Source: Pseudomonadota bacterium | GTDB taxonomy: Bacteria > Pseudomonadota > Alphaproteobacteria > Rhizobiales > Kaistiaceae | Assembly: GCA_023433185.1 (NCBI GenBank) | Contig: JAEZEN010000523.1 | Span: 1 to 8,256, forward strand | DNA: 8,256 nucleotides | Direction of reading: 5' to 3' | Shown here: positions 7,982 through 8,256 of the stretch, piece by piece | How the letters are laid out: each line of letters opens with the position of its first letter | How positions within the stretch are numbered: the first letter of the stretch is position 1 | Notes under the pieces: model-generated | Databases searched by the model: none | Told to the model about the DNA's origin: nothing | The model's input: only the letters and a program-made list of their open reading frames with translations | Position numbers and translations under genes: made by a program

Positions 7982-8012
7982 GGGACGGGAGAGGCGGCCC
8001 GCGCCTCGTCCC
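7982..8012 (-). promoter_or_regulatory. Interrupted GC-rich hairpin between the binding-protein gene and livG
   Basis: In the transcript, GGGACGAGGCG pairs with CGCCT and CGTCCC across a 5-base loop, giving 5 inner and 6 outer base pairs with a 4-base bulge (CTCC) on the 3' side. It starts about 12 bases after the binding-protein stop. There is no U-run after it, so it is not a classical intrinsic terminator. A role in protecting the binding-protein mRNA end, or in reducing expression of the downstream transporter genes, is inference from similar positions in other ABC operons. Confidence 0.45.
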
Positions 8013-8023
8013 GCCGTTGTCCG

Positions 8024-8256
8024 TCAGCTCAGCGCCTCCATGGTGCCGCCGGCCGGGATCTCCGGCGCATTCGAGTTGTCGACGATGACGAGGTCGAAGC
8101 TGCCGTCGTCCTTGCGCCGCCACTGGCCGCCGACCAGCGGCGTCTTGCAGACATTCGCGGCCGCAAAAGGCGGCAGCCCGGCGCCGTTCCAGACGACCTT
8201 GCCGACCACGGTGTCGGCATCGCTTGCCGCGATCGCGGCAGCGACGGCGTCCGGGT
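8024..8256 (-). CDS. ABC transporter substrate-binding protein, C-terminal part (cut by window edge)
   Basis: The last 76 complete codons of a longer gene that begins beyond the window; the reading frame is open to the edge. The segment NVCKTPLVGGQWRRKDDGSFDLVIVDN contains the C-terminal pattern seen in type I periplasmic binding proteins of Liv-like importers, and the frame ends with PEIPAGGTMEALS. This fits its place directly upstream of livG. The protein would capture the substrate in the periplasm and deliver it to LivH/LivM. The ligand-binding cleft and signal peptide lie mostly outside the window, so ligand class cannot be read here. A GTG at 8209 is in frame but lies within the conserved domain and is not a credible start. 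Confidence 0.8.
   Translation of the reverse strand, partial: PDAVAAAIAASDADTVVGKVVWNGAGLPPFAAANVCKTPLVGGQWRRKDDGSFDLVIVDNSNAPEIPAGGTMEALS

Noticed and set aside
7982..8012. Intrinsic transcription terminator after the binding-protein gene
   Set aside because: The stem is interrupted and no run of U follows it. The next gene starts soon after in the same direction and belongs to the same transporter, so it is listed as an intercistronic hairpin instead.
8024..8209. A small free-standing 61-codon gene starting at a GTG
   Set aside because: The frame continues open to the window edge and the peptide matches the C-terminus of a Liv-type substrate-binding protein, so this is the tail of a longer gene.

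Overview
This is a high-GC window (by eye about two thirds G+C or more) from a bacterial chromosome or large replicon. Every supported gene lies on the minus strand, and the genes are packed with overlaps or gaps of at most 54 bases. The composition, the dense polycistronic layout and the protein families suggest a proteobacterium, most likely an alphaproteobacterium of the soil or plant-associated type. That placement is inference, since no phylogenetic marker is present.

Read in the direction of transcription (right to left), the window holds the end of a substrate-binding protein gene (about 8254-8024) and then the four core components of a branched-chain amino acid type (HAAT/Liv) ABC importer: livG, livF, livH and livM (7969-4627). 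These are followed, with a one-base overlap, by a single-component FAD phenol hydroxylase of the TfdB/PheA family (4627-2873) and by an intradiol ring-cleavage enzyme that reads as hydroxyquinol 1,2-dioxygenase (2862-1972). Next come both subunits of a 3-oxoadipate CoA-transferase (1938-1210 and 1238-537) and the first 177 codons of a 3-oxoadipyl-CoA thiolase (531-1, cut by the window edge).

Together the genes describe an import-to-central-metabolism operon. A small aromatic compound is taken up by the Liv-type importer and hydroxylated by the flavoprotein, probably to hydroxyquinol (1,2,4-trihydroxybenzene). The dioxygenase then cleaves the ring to maleylacetate. After reduction to 3-oxoadipate, the CoA-transferase and thiolase give succinyl-CoA and acetyl-CoA. 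The reductase step (maleylacetate reductase) is not encoded here and must come from outside the window. The starting substrate cannot be read from the sequence; resorcinol or a related phenol is a reasonable inference.

No regulator, promoter, RNA gene, mobile element, CRISPR array or classical terminator was found. The operon promoter is presumably upstream of the binding-protein gene, beyond position 8256. The one clear non-coding structure is a GC-rich interrupted hairpin at 7982-8012, between the binding-protein gene and livG. There is no gene-free stretch longer than 54 bases. I see a well-made catabolic operon of known families in an informative combination, not an obviously new molecular system.
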